From positions 16,283,921 to 16,347,920 of the forward strand of contig NC_044554.1 of assembly GCF_007565055.1 (NCBI RefSeq): a DNA stretch of 64,000 bases, given 5' to 3'. The notes under the pieces were generated by a model. The model was not told the origin of the DNA and did no database searches. It was given only the letters and a program-made list of their open reading frames with translations. Origin of the DNA: Rhinopithecus roxellana. Lineage: Eukaryota > Chordata > Mammalia > Primates > Cercopithecidae. A program made the position numbers and the translations under genes. Positions 44,255 through 56,962 of this stretch are shown one piece after another (positions within the stretch are counted from its first letter, which is position 1; each line of letters begins with the position of its first letter).

Positions 44255-44812
44255 TCTAACTCTTATTTTAGATACAGGGCATACAGTACAGGTTTGGTAC
44301 ATGGGCATATTGCATTCAGGTGGTAAGCATAGTACCTGGTAGGTAGTTTTTCAACCCACACTCTTCTTCCTCCCTCCATTCACTAGTGGTCTGCAGTGTC
44401 TGTTATTCTCATGTTTATATCCATGTGTGCTCAATGTATAGCTCCTACTTATAAATGAGAATATGCAGTGTCTGGTTTTCTTTTCCTGCATTAATTCACT
44501 CAGGATTATGGTCTCCAGCTCCTTCTATGTCTCTGTGAAGGATATGATTTCATCTTCCTACATGGTTGCATAGTATTCTGTGGGGTATATATAAAATACA
44601 CTTTCTTTATCCAGTCCACCACTGATGGGCAGCTAGATTGATTCCACATCTTTGTTATTAATAGTTTGGTGATGAATGTATGAGTGCATGTGTCTTTTTG
44701 GTATAACGATCTGTTTTCCTTTGGTTTTATACCCAGTATTGAGATTGCTGGGTTGAATGGTAGCTCTAAGTTATTTGAGAAATCTCCAAACTGCTTTCCA
44801 CAGTAGCTGAAC
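44255..44812 (-). mobile_element. Second twin-primed L1: 3' part, antisense
   Basis: The + strand runs through L1 3' UTR and distal ORF2 complement (GATACAGGGCATACAG, GTGTCTGGTTTTCTTTTCC, CTTTATCCAGTCCACCACTG, CTTTCCACAGTAGCTGAACT). It stops at 44812, where sense-strand L1 begins. An older primate L1 (L1PB/L1MA-like). Confidence 0.88.
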
Positions 44813-45176
44813 TAAAGAGCCTCTTCACAGCAAAAGAAACTATCAACAGAGTAAACAGACTATAGAATGGGAGAAAATATTTGCAAACTATGCATCTGAC
44901 AAAGGTCTGATATCTGGAATCTATAAGGAACTTAGACAAATCAACAAGCAAAAAACAAATAACCCCATTTAAAAAAGGACAAAGGACATGAATAGACATT
45001 TCTTAAAAGAAGACATACATGTGGCCAACAAAAGTAGGAAAAATGCTCAGCATCACTATCAGAGAAACACAAGTCAAAACCACAATGAGATATTATCTCA
45101 CACCAGTCAGAATGGCTATTATTAAAAAGTCAAAAACAACGGATGCTGGCAAGGCTATGGAGAAAAAGAAATGTTT
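44813..45176 (+). mobile_element. Second twin-primed L1: inverted 5' part
   Basis: Sense ORF2: TTCACAGCAAAAGAAACTAT through GGATGCTGGCAAGGCTATGG and AGAAAAAGAAATG. In L1 coordinates it ends about 25 bp before where the antisense part ends. Flanks TCTTTATATATTTTTAAA (44237) and TCTTTATATTTTTAAAA (45178) are the target duplication. Confidence 0.88.
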
Positions 45177-45419
45177 ATCTTTATATTTTTAAAACCATGA
45201 TTTCCTTCCTCTAATCTTAATATTTCAAGTGAAGGGTTCACATTTCTGTTAAAATCCATCATATGTCCAACTTTGCATTAGGATTTCTACTTCTCCACCA
45301 CTACCTTTAATAATCAAATCAAAAATAAGACTAAACTTGTGTCATAAATTTGTTTGATACAGTAGCTACCAAAGACGTTGAATCAACATACACTTATGAT
45401 GTAAACTCATACATTCTTA

Positions 45420-45905
45420 GGTCTGACATAAGTTGTTTGAAACCCAATCATACCCAATCTTTGTACTAGTTAAAATAACTCATCCCCACGTGGTTGAGAT
45501 ATAGCCCACTTGTTTCTCATCCTGCTAATCCCAAACCCAAAACACCCCACAGCTGCTAACCATAATAAACTTAATGGTCAACACCAGAGTCATATAAATA
45601 AGTTTCCACCTTCTGGCGTGTCTTCCTTAAATCAGCCAATCCACAACTCCTGTGAGAAGACCAGAGGGATAATACCCATATACCTTAATAAAGGTGAGGT
45701 TCCACAGCTGCTCTCTCACTCCCCACCCACTGCTGAGCTCCCTGCCACCTCCAGACTTATCTGCGCTCCCCATCAGCACCCCTAAGCTGTCAGATCTGTA
45801 AGTAATAAATTTCTTCTGTTTCATGCATTTGATTTCACCGTTTCATTGTTGTCATTGTGTCTCACATGACTGACACACAGGAACCTGACGCCCCATCCGT
45901 CAGGG
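45420..45905 (+). mobile_element. Candidate ERV solo LTR
   Basis: A TATAAATA (45593-45600), a CCAATCC (45637) and an AATAAA (45804-45809), then a T/C-rich U5-like region, occupy the spacing expected of an LTR. I could not fix TG...CA ends or a target duplication, so family and boundaries are open. 45180-45420 shows nothing assignable. Confidence 0.45.
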
Positions 45906-47250
45906 CTCTTCTAAAGAGCAGCTATCTTGGCTTATGGCCACTCTTCACAGACCTTAAGACCAATTTATAAAGCTATAACAGTAAAAAATCACAACAACTT
46001 GAGTTTATTTGTAGCAAAAGTTATGCTAATAGTAAAAATTATCTTCAAGGTTTTCTAAGCTAAAGATAAAGGTTTGTTTTGCAAAATTAAAGAACTTAGG
46101 GCAACTTCTCATGCATGTTGATCCTCAATCTAACAATTTAATAAATATTTCAAGAATCTCTCAATATACATGGATGCACAAATTATAGGTATTAATTGCT
46201 GGGTATAACAGGCCTCTGATAATTATATCCAAGAGCTTTCAATAATAGTTTCAAACAACTGTGCTACCTACCCTTTTGGGTAGTATCAATATCAGCAATT
46301 TTACTGCCTGAGAACTCCTCAAACAAGTGATAAATTGCAAACTTTCAGAATATTCAGAATTATTGGCTTCAGAAAACTTTATTTCCATAACACCACCACT
46401 AAGATATTGTTCTTAATTGGCATCTGGAGCTTTATAATTCTTTTATGATTATTCGAAAATCTATGGGTCTCACAAGTTTTTAACCTAGTGTGTATAACCT
46501 ACTTTGTCTTCCTTCAGTTGTCTTTGTCCTTTAACCTACTTTGTCTTCCTTCGGTTGTCTAAACAGAAACTGTATCTGCAAAAATGGCAAAAGTGCAGAT
46601 GACGACTGAAGGAAAGCAGTCAGAAATCCACTTCCAAGGGTCCAGGTGCTTGGCATAACATTGGAAAACACAGAAGCTGCTTACAGCATTCATTGTTACT
46701 AATGCTATTTGCACAGTTGGCCCAGCCCTGCCAAGTTGCCATGCATGGGTGTCATGCTCTCGTCTCATATTGCCTGAAGAATGTGTTCAGTAAGACAGTC
46801 ACAGGCCTCTGCAATTTATACCCAAACTACTTTTACAATCTAGTCATTCACTTAGATTCTCGGGATCTACTCCTTGTTGTTCCCCTCATCAGGGACTCTC
46901 CCACATTTAGAAAGAATAACTTCAGATGTCTAAGGAAACTGGCATAAATTCAAAATACATGATGTAAGATCATGGCTATCCACCAATCTGCCTAGTCACA
47001 TTGCCTCCATTGCTTTTAAAGCTATGCCATTCATACTAAAACACCAAACAAAATGCTTGCATAGACCGCACTTTGCAACCCCTGAGTCTGTTCCTAACCT
47101 TTGAGATCCTGGCTCAAATCTCATGTCCTTCAGGGAACTGCCTGAGTAGCCAGCTCACAGGGGTTTCTCCAACCTCTCAACTCTTCCCACATCACTTGGG
47201 GCTTAGTTATTAACAGATATTTATTGACTAATTGGCATAAAATATTTTGC
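45906..47250. other. No gene seen; contains a 37-bp direct repeat
   Basis: AACCTACTTTGTCTTCCTTC occurs at 46496 and 46533 (period 37), with units differing mainly at one base. The rest (including an 84-codon frame at 46693-46947) has no recognisable homology. Confidence 0.5.
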
Positions 47251-47265
47251 ATAGAAAATGTAGAG

Positions 47266-47460
47266 TCCCATTGAGAATACATGGACACAGAGAGGGGAAC
47301 AACACACACCAGGGCCTGTTGGGGGGTTGGGGGCTTAGGGGAGGGAAATTAGAGGATAGGTCAATAGGTGCAGCAAACCACCATGGCACACATAGACCTA
47401 TGGAACAAACCTGCATGTTCTGCACACGTATCCCTTTATTTTTAAGAAGAAAAAGAAAAT
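47266..47460 (+). mobile_element. Short L1PA 3' end, sense
   Basis: ATACATGGACACAGAGAGGG and ACACACCAGGGCCTGTTGGG, the G-rich tract, and CAAACCTGCATGTTCTGCAC identify a severely 5'-truncated primate L1. AGAAAATGTAGAGT before and AGAAAATTTTAGAGT after look like the target duplication. Confidence 0.88.
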
Positions 47461-47571
47461 TTTAGAGTTGCCCACTGACATTATGATCACATTAAGCAGT
47501 AAGACCTAACAGGGCAGGAACTACACTGTGTTAATTCACTCCTTGGGATGAATGTTCAAAGTGATGCTTGG

Positions 47572-47863
47572 GGCTGGGCGCAGTGGCTCATGCCTGTAAT
47601 CCCAGCACTTTGGGAGGCCGAGGTGAGTGAATCACCTGAGGTCAGGAGTTCCAGACCAGCCTGGCCAACATTGGCAAAACCCCGTCTCTACTACAAATAC
47701 AAATATTAGCCAGGTGTGGTGCATGCCTGTAATCCCAGCTACTCAGGAGGCTGAGGCAGGAGAATTGCTTGAACCTGGGAGGTGGAGGTTGCAGTGAGCC
47801 AGGATCACATCATTGCACCTGGACAACAAGAGTGAAACTATGTCTCAAAAAAAAAAAGTGATT
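47572..47863 (+). mobile_element. Alu SINE
   Basis: Start GGCTGGGCGCAGTGGC, short A11 tail, duplication AAGTGATGCTTGG (before) versus AAGTGATACTTGG (47864-47876). Confidence 0.94.
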
Positions 47864-48100
47864 AAGTGATACTTGGAAACCAAGCCACACAACTCCCATC
47901 AATGGGCTGTGTGGGTTAATGTGGGACACCTGCTTCCCAAATTGGCCAGTGCTGCCTAACCATGAGGCCTGGTACTCCAGACTTTTTTTTGTCCTATTGA
48001 ATATTTAATCCTATCCCATTTTCTTTATATTGTTAATTTTTTTCTTACGGTATAACATACAGAGTAAACCTCATAAATATTAAGTGTACAGACCAGGTTA

Positions 48101-48412
48101 TTTTTTATTTATTTTATTTTTATTTTTTTGAGACGGAGGTTTGCTCTGTCGCCCAGGCTGGAGTACAGTGGCGCTATCTCGGCTCACTGCAAGCTCCACC
48201 TCCCGGGTTCACGCCATTCTCCTGCCTCAGCCTCCCGAGTAGCTGGGACTACAGGCGCCCGCCACCTCGCCCTGCTAGTTTTTTGTATTTTTAGTAGAGA
48301 CGGGGTTTCACTGTGTTAACCAGGATGGTCTTGATCTCCTGACCTTGTGATCCGCCCGTCTGGGCCTCCCAAAGTGCTGGGATTACAGACATGAGCCACG
48401 GCACCTGGTCAG
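48101..48412 (-). mobile_element. Alu SINE (AluY-like), antisense
   Basis: TTTTATTTTTATT tail, GAGACGGAGGTTTGCTCTG, ending GGCACCTGGTC. CAGACCAGGTTA before and AGATCAGGTTTT after suggest the duplication. Confidence 0.92.
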
Positions 48413-48559
48413 ATCAGGTTTTTCACATTTGCCTATAACCAACATGTCCATAACTGAATTTATCATTCTTCTCCCAATCATCTGTGTTCTCTTTGTAAGT
48501 TTGAGAGTTAAATATCTCCTTTAAATATGTATCTCATTGATTTAACTCTTCTCCCACCA

Positions 48560-48822
48560 TATTCTCAGTCTAATCAGGATCTACTTCCAGGAACCTGAGG
48601 TCTCCTTTGAGACCTTCCCGGTCATTGCTCCCACCCAAGATAACCACTATACTGGCTTATGTATTAGTTTGCCTCTTCTTGAACATCATATAAATGGAGT
48701 CATACAGTATGTTTTTCTTTGTGTCTGGCTATTTTTGCTCACTTTTATAGTTGTGAGATTCATTAATAGCATTATGTGTTGCAGTAGTTCCATTCTTTTT
48801 TTATTGCTTCTTAGTATCCTGA
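48560..48822 (-). mobile_element. Old LINE 3' fragment, antisense (left part)
   Basis: TATAAATGGAGTCATACAGT and TTGTGTCTGGCTATTTTTGC are the antisense L1M pattern. Interrupted by an LTR; resumes at 49316. Confidence 0.6.
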
Positions 48823-49315
48823 TGATATAGGACAGTCAAGCCCCCAAATTGAGGCTTAGCTTGGGAGGGTTATTGGTTCTTGGCTTCAACCATGTAGAAT
48901 TCAAGAGCAAGCTGGTGGTGGTAAACAGCAGCTTTATTGAAGTGGCAGTGAACTGCAGCAGCAGAGGTTCTGATCCTTGTGGAGCAGGGCTACCCCATAG
49001 GCAGTGTACCCAGAATAGCAGCTCAGAGGCAGTTCTGCACTCATATTTATATCCACTTTTAATTAGATGCAAATGGAGGACTGGTTTATGCAGAAATCTC
49101 TAGAATGAGGGTGGTAACTTGCAGGTTGTCAAGTTGATGCCATGAAAAGGGGCAGTAACTTCCCAGTGTTACCATGGCAATGGTAAACCAACAGGGCACA
49201 CTGGTGAACGTGTCTAATGGGGGAGGTGCTTCTGCATCAGACCTGTTTTAGCTAGTCCTCAATTTTGTGCGACGTCCAAGCCCCGCCTCCGAAGTCGAGT
49301 TCTGCCTCCTACCTC
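48823..49315 (-). mobile_element. ERV1-type solo LTR, antisense
   Basis: On the minus strand it starts TGAGGTAGGAGG and ends ...ATATCA, with TATAAATA-like ATATAAATAT (complement 49042-49053), then AATAAA (complement at 48929-48938) about 110 bp later. This is an LTR layout interrupting an old LINE. The 4-bp flanks CTGA and CTAC match at only two bases, so the exact ends are not certain. Inside, GTTACCATGGCAAT (49168-49181) is a close RFX X-box match. Confidence 0.7.
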
Positions 49316-49560
49316 ACTACTGTGTAAATATACCCTAATTTGTTGATCCATTCTATTTTGTTTACAAAAGGATTATTTCCTGTTTTGAAGATGATGAATA
49401 AGATTCTGTGATCATTCTTATGCATGCCTTGTACTTAAGAATGAACTTGTCTTGGGTATACACACGGGAGTGGGGTTACTCTGTCATAGTTTAGGTTTGT
49501 ATGCAACTTTAGTAAAGACCTTCAATCAGTTTTTCCAAAGAGGTTGAACCAGCATACACT
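49316..49560 (-). mobile_element. Old LINE 3' fragment, antisense (right part)
   Basis: AATTTGTTGATCCATTC and TGTATACACACGGGAGTGG continue the fragment interrupted at 48822. Diverged. Confidence 0.5.
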
Positions 49561-51467
49561 CGGATGGGTATTATGTTAAATGCTTTCACACGTCCAGGGT
49601 TAATATAAGTGATAGCTTTCATGGTATTCTCTAGTTAGGATTTCTACTTCTATCTGTATGTGCTTATGTAAAGCAGCACTGATTTATAAATGTGACCTCA
49701 GTTGTCATGGGTCGGTGTGTCAGATGTTGAACTTTTCCAAGACTTGGAGGCTGTAAAATCATTTTTGTCTTAATGCTGTGAGTCAAAATCAAAACACTAA
49801 ATTATTTTGCCTAAGCGAAATAATTGGCTCTTTGCTTTTTACCAAGAACCAGGCATTTCCTCCCTTCATTTCCTGAAAATAATTCTTGTGCCAATCATTG
49901 TTAAGTAAGTCTTTGACCTGACTTAGCCAAGGGGTGGAGAAAAGGAGGCATAGGAGCATTGCATTTGGGAGGCATAAAAGGGAGAGCCAACATTGTAGGG
50001 AAACACCAAGAAAGTAAAACTATGAATCAAAATAGAATACGAAACTAAAAGTAGAGTGTGGAAGTATACAGATCATCATGGGCAATGATGAAGATGGATT
50101 AAATTTGTTGATATATGACCTTTTCATGAAAACAGGTTATATATAAAACTATGAACTGTTGTACTTCTTACAAAATATGTAATGGCAGCATTTGTGTCCA
50201 AGTTTCAGTTGCATGTCAGATTTGATGAGTATTAAGATGTCAAGAACCTTGTGAACAATAATTTTGGACATTAAGTCTTAATCTATTTAAAAGATAAAAG
50301 ATACAGCATTCACTATGTGCTAGGCACTGTGCTAGATGTTTATAATTATTATTGCTAAAGCTACTGAAATTAAATTCATCCCTTCAACTCCTCCTTGGTT
50401 TTGAGCACCTCCTGTGTGCTGGATTATGTTAGATACCGTGAGAATTTATGGACATAAAGCATAGAAAGGTTCCTATTCTTTAGAAGCATTATTTGTGAAC
50501 AAGAAGATTGAAATATTAAATGTCAACAAAAGACATACGATTGTGGACCCAGAAGATACAAGCAGTGTTACCAGAAGCTTGATCGCTGTGGGATGAGATG
50601 GTCTAGAAAGATTTTTAGGGCAGTAAAACATGAAAGGGGATATTTCATCCATATACACAGGGTCCACTATAAATCTGGTTTTTTTTTTTTTTTGTCCATA
50701 CCCATATATGCACATACTTGGAATATCTTCATGTAGATGACCCCAAAGTACCTCAAACTAAACATACTCACAACTAAATCCATTATCCTTCTCCCAAACC
50801 TAACTCTGCTCCTCGGTTCTGTCAGTTGGTTCTCTGTTAATATCTCTTGAATTTGTGTTTCTCCATTTCTACCACCTTACCAGTTAGAATGCCATTTCGT
50901 GATGAAGATGTGAAGAGAGACTGCACAGTGGCAGTGGCAATGAGGAAAAAGGAGTGAATACATTTAGGAGAGATATTAGGGAACTATAAAAGACTTAGTG
51001 TCTTTTAGACTTATATAGACTTAGTGTCTATATGCTTAGTGTCTGAGTGGATGGAGTGGGTGAGGAAAAGAATCTAAATTGATGCTTGACATTCTGATTT
51101 AGGAAATCAGCCAAATTATGGCACCATACATGAGAGTTCAGAAGAAGCAACAGGTCTGAAGGGAATGTCCAGTACGTGGATCTGAGCTTATGGGGGAAGT
51201 CTCTGGCTACAGGTGTAGACACAGTAGGTTCTTGATATACTATTCAGAATGCTTTCTGAAAGACTTGCAGCTTGATACCTATGTATATTTAACAACACAG
51301 TCTACCACTGTGTATTTAAAAAAAGATGCCATTGTTTACCTAATTTCATACTTGTAAAACTATCTTTTTTACGAGGATATTCATATATTCAAAAGATGCT
51401 TTATTTTCTATATATTTTGTTATCTTAAGGCTGGTACCAGATAAATAAATGCTGGATTTTTTAAATA
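49561..51467. other. No gene seen; MIR-like bits at 50300-50460
   Basis: CACTATGTGCTAGGCACTGT (50311) and GAGCACCTCCTGTGTGCTGG (50403) are the MIR/L2 signature, apparently two remnants in tandem. At 50990-51040 ACTTAGTGTCT recurs three times. Otherwise unassigned. A 64-80 codon set of frames here shows no homology. Confidence 0.5.
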
Positions 51468-51759
51468 ATTGTTTTTGAGATAAGGTCTGTCTCTGTTGCC
51501 CAGACTGAAGTGCAGTGACAAAATCTCAGCTCACTGCAATCTCTACCTTCTGGGCTCAAGCAATCCTCCCACCTCAGCCTCTCGAGTAGCTGGTACCACA
51601 GGCATATAACACCAGGCCTGGCTAATTTTTGTATTTTATGTAGAGATAGGATTTCACCATGTTGTCCAGGCTGGTCTCAAATTCCTAGCCTCAAGTGATC
51701 TACCCACCTTGGCCTCTCAAAATGCTGGGATTACAGGTGTGAACCCCTGCACCTGGCCT
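51468..51759 (-). mobile_element. Old Alu (AluJ-like), antisense
   Basis: GAGATAAGGTCTGTCTCTG start on the + strand, many substitutions, ends CACCTGGCC. The T-rich tail region (51458-51472) is weak, typical of an old copy. Confidence 0.9.
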
Positions 51760-53935
51760 AAAGTTTTAATTACTGAAAGTATTGGTACTCTGCTGATGCT
51801 ACTAAAGCTTCATTTATTTTGTAGGTTGGACTTTCTATAGAGTTACTAATGAGCTTCTTGAGATAATCCCTAATGATATTTCAAAATTTTTTAAAGGAAT
51901 TAAATATTTTCTATTTTTTTATACCTTAATTAACTGGTTACAAAGATGAAAAGATAAGAACCCCACCCTCAAGGAGCTTACGAAGTAGTTTCAAGTATGT
52001 AAATTTACTTTTCAGAATGATTCTGTAATAGGAGTTTTGAGATATTGCTATTTCCATCTTAAAGATTGAGATCTTCCAGGATTGAGACTGCCCTGGGTTA
52101 CACATCTGGGTGGAATTTGGAACCCAATCTTCCATTTCCTGCTTTAGCACACATTTCACTTGACATTGTTCACTTGACATTCACACATTTAAACACTGCT
52201 ATTTTAGGCTTTACAATTTGACTTTTAAAGTAGACTGTGTATTAAAACAAAGATAAATATGTAACACTCTGTTTAAATATTTCTAGTATGTTTCCCCATC
52301 CTCCCCTTAGTTATCACCCCTCGCTAACAGCTGTACTTATAGGCTGTGCTTTAAAAAATGACTAAGTTTATTTTATAAACCTTCCTGCAAATCTTGCTAT
52401 TATTGGCATGTTTTCACTTTTCCTTCAGACATCCAGGCACCCTTGCAAGAATAATTTTTCAAGATTTTCTTTGGCTGTCAAGAATCTTTAAAGAGATGGA
52501 TAGTTTATTGAACAGTACAGACAGGTTCTATTGTTCCCAAGTTTTTGTTATTATTGTTTTTACTCTGACAGTGGGGTGGAAATTTAAAAATCTTTCCAGT
52601 ATGGAAGAAGACCTTGTAATGCACTTAAATATTTGAGATACCAACATACCTTAAATCCACTTACAAAGATTTAATATTGATGCTAAGATTATAAAAATAC
52701 AGGCCATATTCCATTTTCCTAAGTAGACTAATACCCCTCAATTCAGTTAAATTGTACACTGCAGAAGCAGTCAGGATAAGAGGAAAGAAGGCACTGTGTT
52801 AGCGTGTCCTCTTCTTGGCACCTTTAAAATGATAAACGTGGAGATTGATTTTGGCCAGGAATCTGGGGTATTGTCAGAACAACTCTATTTGAACAAGCTG
52901 TGCTTAGCGGTAAGAGGGAGTCAGAAGGGTGCTGAAAATCGGGCACAGAGAAGAAGAAAGATAAAGAAAAATTGGTTCTTTACCTCCTCACATACAATCT
53001 GTGAGATTATCTTCCTTTACTCATTCTGAAAAATCTTTCCTGAGCGTCTACAATATGCCAAATCCAAAGCTAGGAATGGGAGGAAAACGCAGCAGTGGCC
53101 ATACCCTCAGTGGCCCATCTGTCTCTCTGTTTGTGTGGTTTATTTGCCCCTCTTCTCCTTTATCCTTTTCTGGTTCTTTACTGTCATAATGAGATCCTAG
53201 TTTGTATGTGTATGTGCGTGTGTGTTTAATTATATAGTTAATACAGTTTTAATCACCTCTTTATTTTTCATTGATTGTTTACCACTGTTGCAGCAACTTG
53301 ATTAAATATTAAAAATAATAATCTAAACTTTGATACTGGCTTTTTAAATAGTCACTGACCAGATGTTGCTCTTCAAAATAAGTATTAGGAGAAATAATAG
53401 TATTTTCTCCTTTGAGAGAAAGTTGGCTTTGGAAAGCTCGTGGCTCTTAGTAGCGAATGTGCATGTTGCAAAACAGTGCCTTTAGTAATGCAATCACTAT
53501 TTTAATATATTGGGAACTAAAGATGGAAGCTTAAGGATTAAAATAAAATACCTTTTTCAAAAAAAAGAAGTATTAATATATAGGTAGACAGAGAGAGAGT
53601 ACTGTTGTCTGTTGGGTAGATTCCTTGGCAAATAAACAGAAGGGAGTAGGACTGGGAATTTGTCCATCTGGTAACCAGACTTACAGGTAAATCAGTTAAA
53701 TGAGTTAGCAGTAGTCAACCCAGAAAAGTTAGCTAAGACAAGGCAGTTACTAAAGTTTTCATTAGGCAAGCAAGATTAGGTTCTCAATGGTCAAGCAGTG
53801 AGATGCAAGCCAGACTGGGAAGTTAAGGAACAGAGTATCAGGGAATCATAATAAAATTGTAATAAAATGTATTCAGCCATGGGGCTAGTTTTATTTATAT
53901 AAAGCTATTTTAATATATAAAATATATACATAGTA
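51760..53935. other. No gene seen; possible L2/MIR at 51950-52180
   Basis: CCCTCAAGGAGCTTACGAAG (51964) and TGGGTTACACATCTGGGTGG are MIR/L2-like, probably antisense. The rest (including an 80-codon frame at 52394) is unassigned and AT-rich. Confidence 0.45.
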
Positions 53936-53939
53936 CAAA

Positions 53940-55395
53940 ATCCAGAAGATGCAGAATAGTAAACAGTGAAAAGTCAGCCTTCCACCCCATTCTGCGATCT
54001 AAACTGCCCCTCCCGAGAGGCAACCATAATTAGCAATCTTTTATATAGCCTTATAGAACATCTATGCACAAAGAAGTGGTAGTATAATATATACACTTTT
54101 TTTCACATATATATACAATTTTTATTTTTTTTCATTGCATAGTATTTCAAGGCATGAATGGAACATACTTTTTAAAACTAGTTCCTTATGAGACATTTAG
54201 GTCATTTCTAATCGTCTGCTATTACAGATAATGATAGAGTGACTAACTTTATACATGCATCATTTTATTCTGGAGTAATCATGTTAAAACGTCAAATTCC
54301 TAATAGTGGGATTGCTGGGTCAGTGGATTTGCTCATTCAAAAAAACCTTTGTGATAAAATTATACTATTTTAACTGTTTTCAAGTGTACCATTTGTGTTA
54401 AGAATATTCACGTTGTTCAACTAATCTCTAGAACTTTTTCATATGCAAAACTGAAATTCTACACCCATTAAACAACTCCCCAGTTCCCCTTTTCTCCTAC
54501 TTTGTTTCCATGAATGTGTCTACTTTAGATATACCTCCTGTAAGGAGAATCATACAGTATTTGTTTTTTTATGAATGGCTTATTTCACTTAGCGTAAGGT
54601 CATCAAGGTTCATTCATGTTGTAGCCGGTGTCAGAATTCCTCTCCTAAGATGGAATAATAATTCATCGTGTGTGTATACATAGATATACACATACCATAT
54701 AGATACAATATACAATATATATGCACCCATATATATGTACCACCATACACAGACAACCCCCCCATATTTTGTTTATCCATTCTTCCACTGATGGACACTT
54801 GGGTTGCTTCTACCTCTTGGCTATTGTGAATAGTGCTGCTATTATGATAGGCATGCAAATAAGTCTTTAAGATCTTGCTTTAAGATGAGGTATGGTGGCT
54901 CATACCTGTAATCCCAACACTTTGGGAGGGTGAGGCGGGCGGATTGCTTGATCTCAGGAGTTCATGACCAGTCTGGGAAACAAAGTGAGACCCCAGCTTT
55001 TACAAAAATACAAAAATTAGCTGGATGTAATGGCTCATGCCTGTGGTCCCAGCTACTTGGGAGGCTGAGGTCAGAAGATGGCTTGAGCCTAGGAGGCAGA
55101 GGTTGCAGTGAGCAAAGATCATTCCACTGCACTCCAACCTGGGTGAGAGTGAGACCTCGTCTCAAAAAAAAAAAAATCCTGCTTTAAAAATTTTTGGATA
55201 TATACCTATAAGTGGAATGGCTGAATGATGGGTTATGGGTTTGTGTATTTAAAAATTTTGTTTTTATTGCCAAGGTACTCTTCATAGAGGTTGTAGCAAT
55301 TTGTGTTCCTACCAGTAATAAATGACTGTCTCTTTACTCATACCAGCACTGTGTGCCATCTGACTTTTTGACCATTGTCACTCTGATAAGGAAAA
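53940..55395 (-). mobile_element. Ancient L1M 3' region, antisense, split by an Alu
   Basis: Landmarks: CCCGAGAGGCAACCATAAT, TAGTGGGATTGCTGGGTCAG, AATCATACAGTATTTG, TATTTTGTTTATCCATTC, CTGATGGACACTTGGGTTGC, then after the Alu TATATACCTATAAGTGG. Two slightly different 3' regions may be merged here (boundary near 54330). Confidence 0.65.
54884..55174 (+). mobile_element. Alu SINE in the L1M
   Basis: Start GATGAGGTATGGTGGCTCAT, A12 tail. Flanks TTGCTTTAA and CTGCTTTAA show the duplication. Confidence 0.92.
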
Positions 55396-56962
55396 AAAAA
55401 ATGTTATTTCATCATAGTCTTTTAAAATATTTTTCTTAAAATAAGTGGAATGGAGTTTTTCATATGTTTACTGTTTAAAATGTATATTAATAGGATATTT
55501 GAGATATAGGAAGGTACACAGATCAGGGGATAATTGTCATTGAAATGATAGTTTATTACTCACAGTTCCTGAAGGAAGGGACACATCATGTCACGGTGAG
55601 TAGGGTGTTACATGGGAAAGTAGTGGGGTTGGTCACAAGACAGAGGGAGAGCGCTGAATTGTGGGCAAGAGCCTTTACTGTGGTTTTCAAGATAAGGAAT
55701 AGATGAGGTGGGGGTAAGCAGACCTAGGATTGGCTAGTTTGAATACTTTCATTGGGCTTTGGGCCCATTCATAAGGGCTGTCCCTAGTTGTCTGAAACCT
55801 GGCACTGTGGTGATAAAGGTCAGTGGGGGTGTAGATTCTGGATTAGTCAGTTGGAATTTGAAAAGTGTGCCCTCAGGAGGGAGGAGGAGGTGAAGTCGGT
55901 GACTCAGACATAATATAATGTCAGGTTTTCCAGAACAAGGTGTATGCAGGCCACATATGTAGGGCAAATGTTAAAGCAGTAACTATGCAGAAGCAAGAAA
56001 TGTAGAGCCTTAGTACATGTAGGGTTTTAGTACAAAGACCCACTTGTAATTATTTTTTGTGTGAATTCTGCTCACATTTTTTTTCCATTTTTTCCATTGA
56101 GAAATTTAGTTTTTTCTCATACATTCATAGGAACTCGTTATACATTTAGAAAGTAGGCCTTTGTGTACAACATGCACTGTAAAAATCTTCCCGTGAGTTT
56201 ATTGTAGTTTGAGTTTGCTTATGATAGTTTTTTCCCCCATGTGGAAATTAATTTTTTTATGTGCTTGAATGTATTGACCTTTTCCTTTTCAGCTTCAGGA
56301 TTTTGTGACATACCTTAAAGACTTGTTTTTCTGAGGTTGTAAATATGTTTCCTGTGTTTTTTCCTAGTATCTTGCTGGTTTATGTAATCCTATTTTCACC
56401 TTTGTTGAAGGTAGTATGTTGGTGCCGGGGAAACAAAAAGGAGATACAAGCAACAAGGTTAGAACCTAATGCCAAGTTATTACCTTCTGAGGCAAAATTT
56501 CTTTACCTCTTTTCATCCTGTACTATCCAGGTGGAGGCAAACAGATACATCTGAGTAGCAAAATACAAAATAGAGAGGCACAAGAATTACCTGACATTAA
56601 ACCTCAGATTAGGAAGATAGGAATTTTACTATCTATAAAGGCTACAACTAAGAATGGACAGGCTCAAAATTCTTAAATCTTAATAGTTTGGAAAGAAAAA
56701 ACCCTGATCATTGTGGGGTGGGAGAGTGATTGAGTAAAAATGGGTCTTAGGTCTAGCTTTGTATGTTGTAGCTGTGCAAACTTCAAGTCATTTAAGTTCC
56801 CTGAACCTCACTTTATACTAGTAAAACATTTTTCAGCTCATAATACTTCAGGGATACCTCACTGCCTACCATGATTGTTTTACCGTCTTTTAAAATTGCT
56901 TTTATCACTTTTTCCCCGTGGCAGTCTTACACAGAAGCACTATACATAAAATAGATTTGAGG
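55396..56962. other. No gene seen; old LINE-like patch at 56060-56330
   Basis: 55500-56050 has a layout like an antisense LTR (TTTATTACTCACAGTTCC at 55552) that I could not delimit. 56060-56330 resembles antisense L1ME. The remainder is unassigned. Confidence 0.4.

Noticed and set aside
46693..46947. 84-codon ORF as a retrogene
   Set aside because: No A-tail, target duplication or recognisable protein; compatible with chance.
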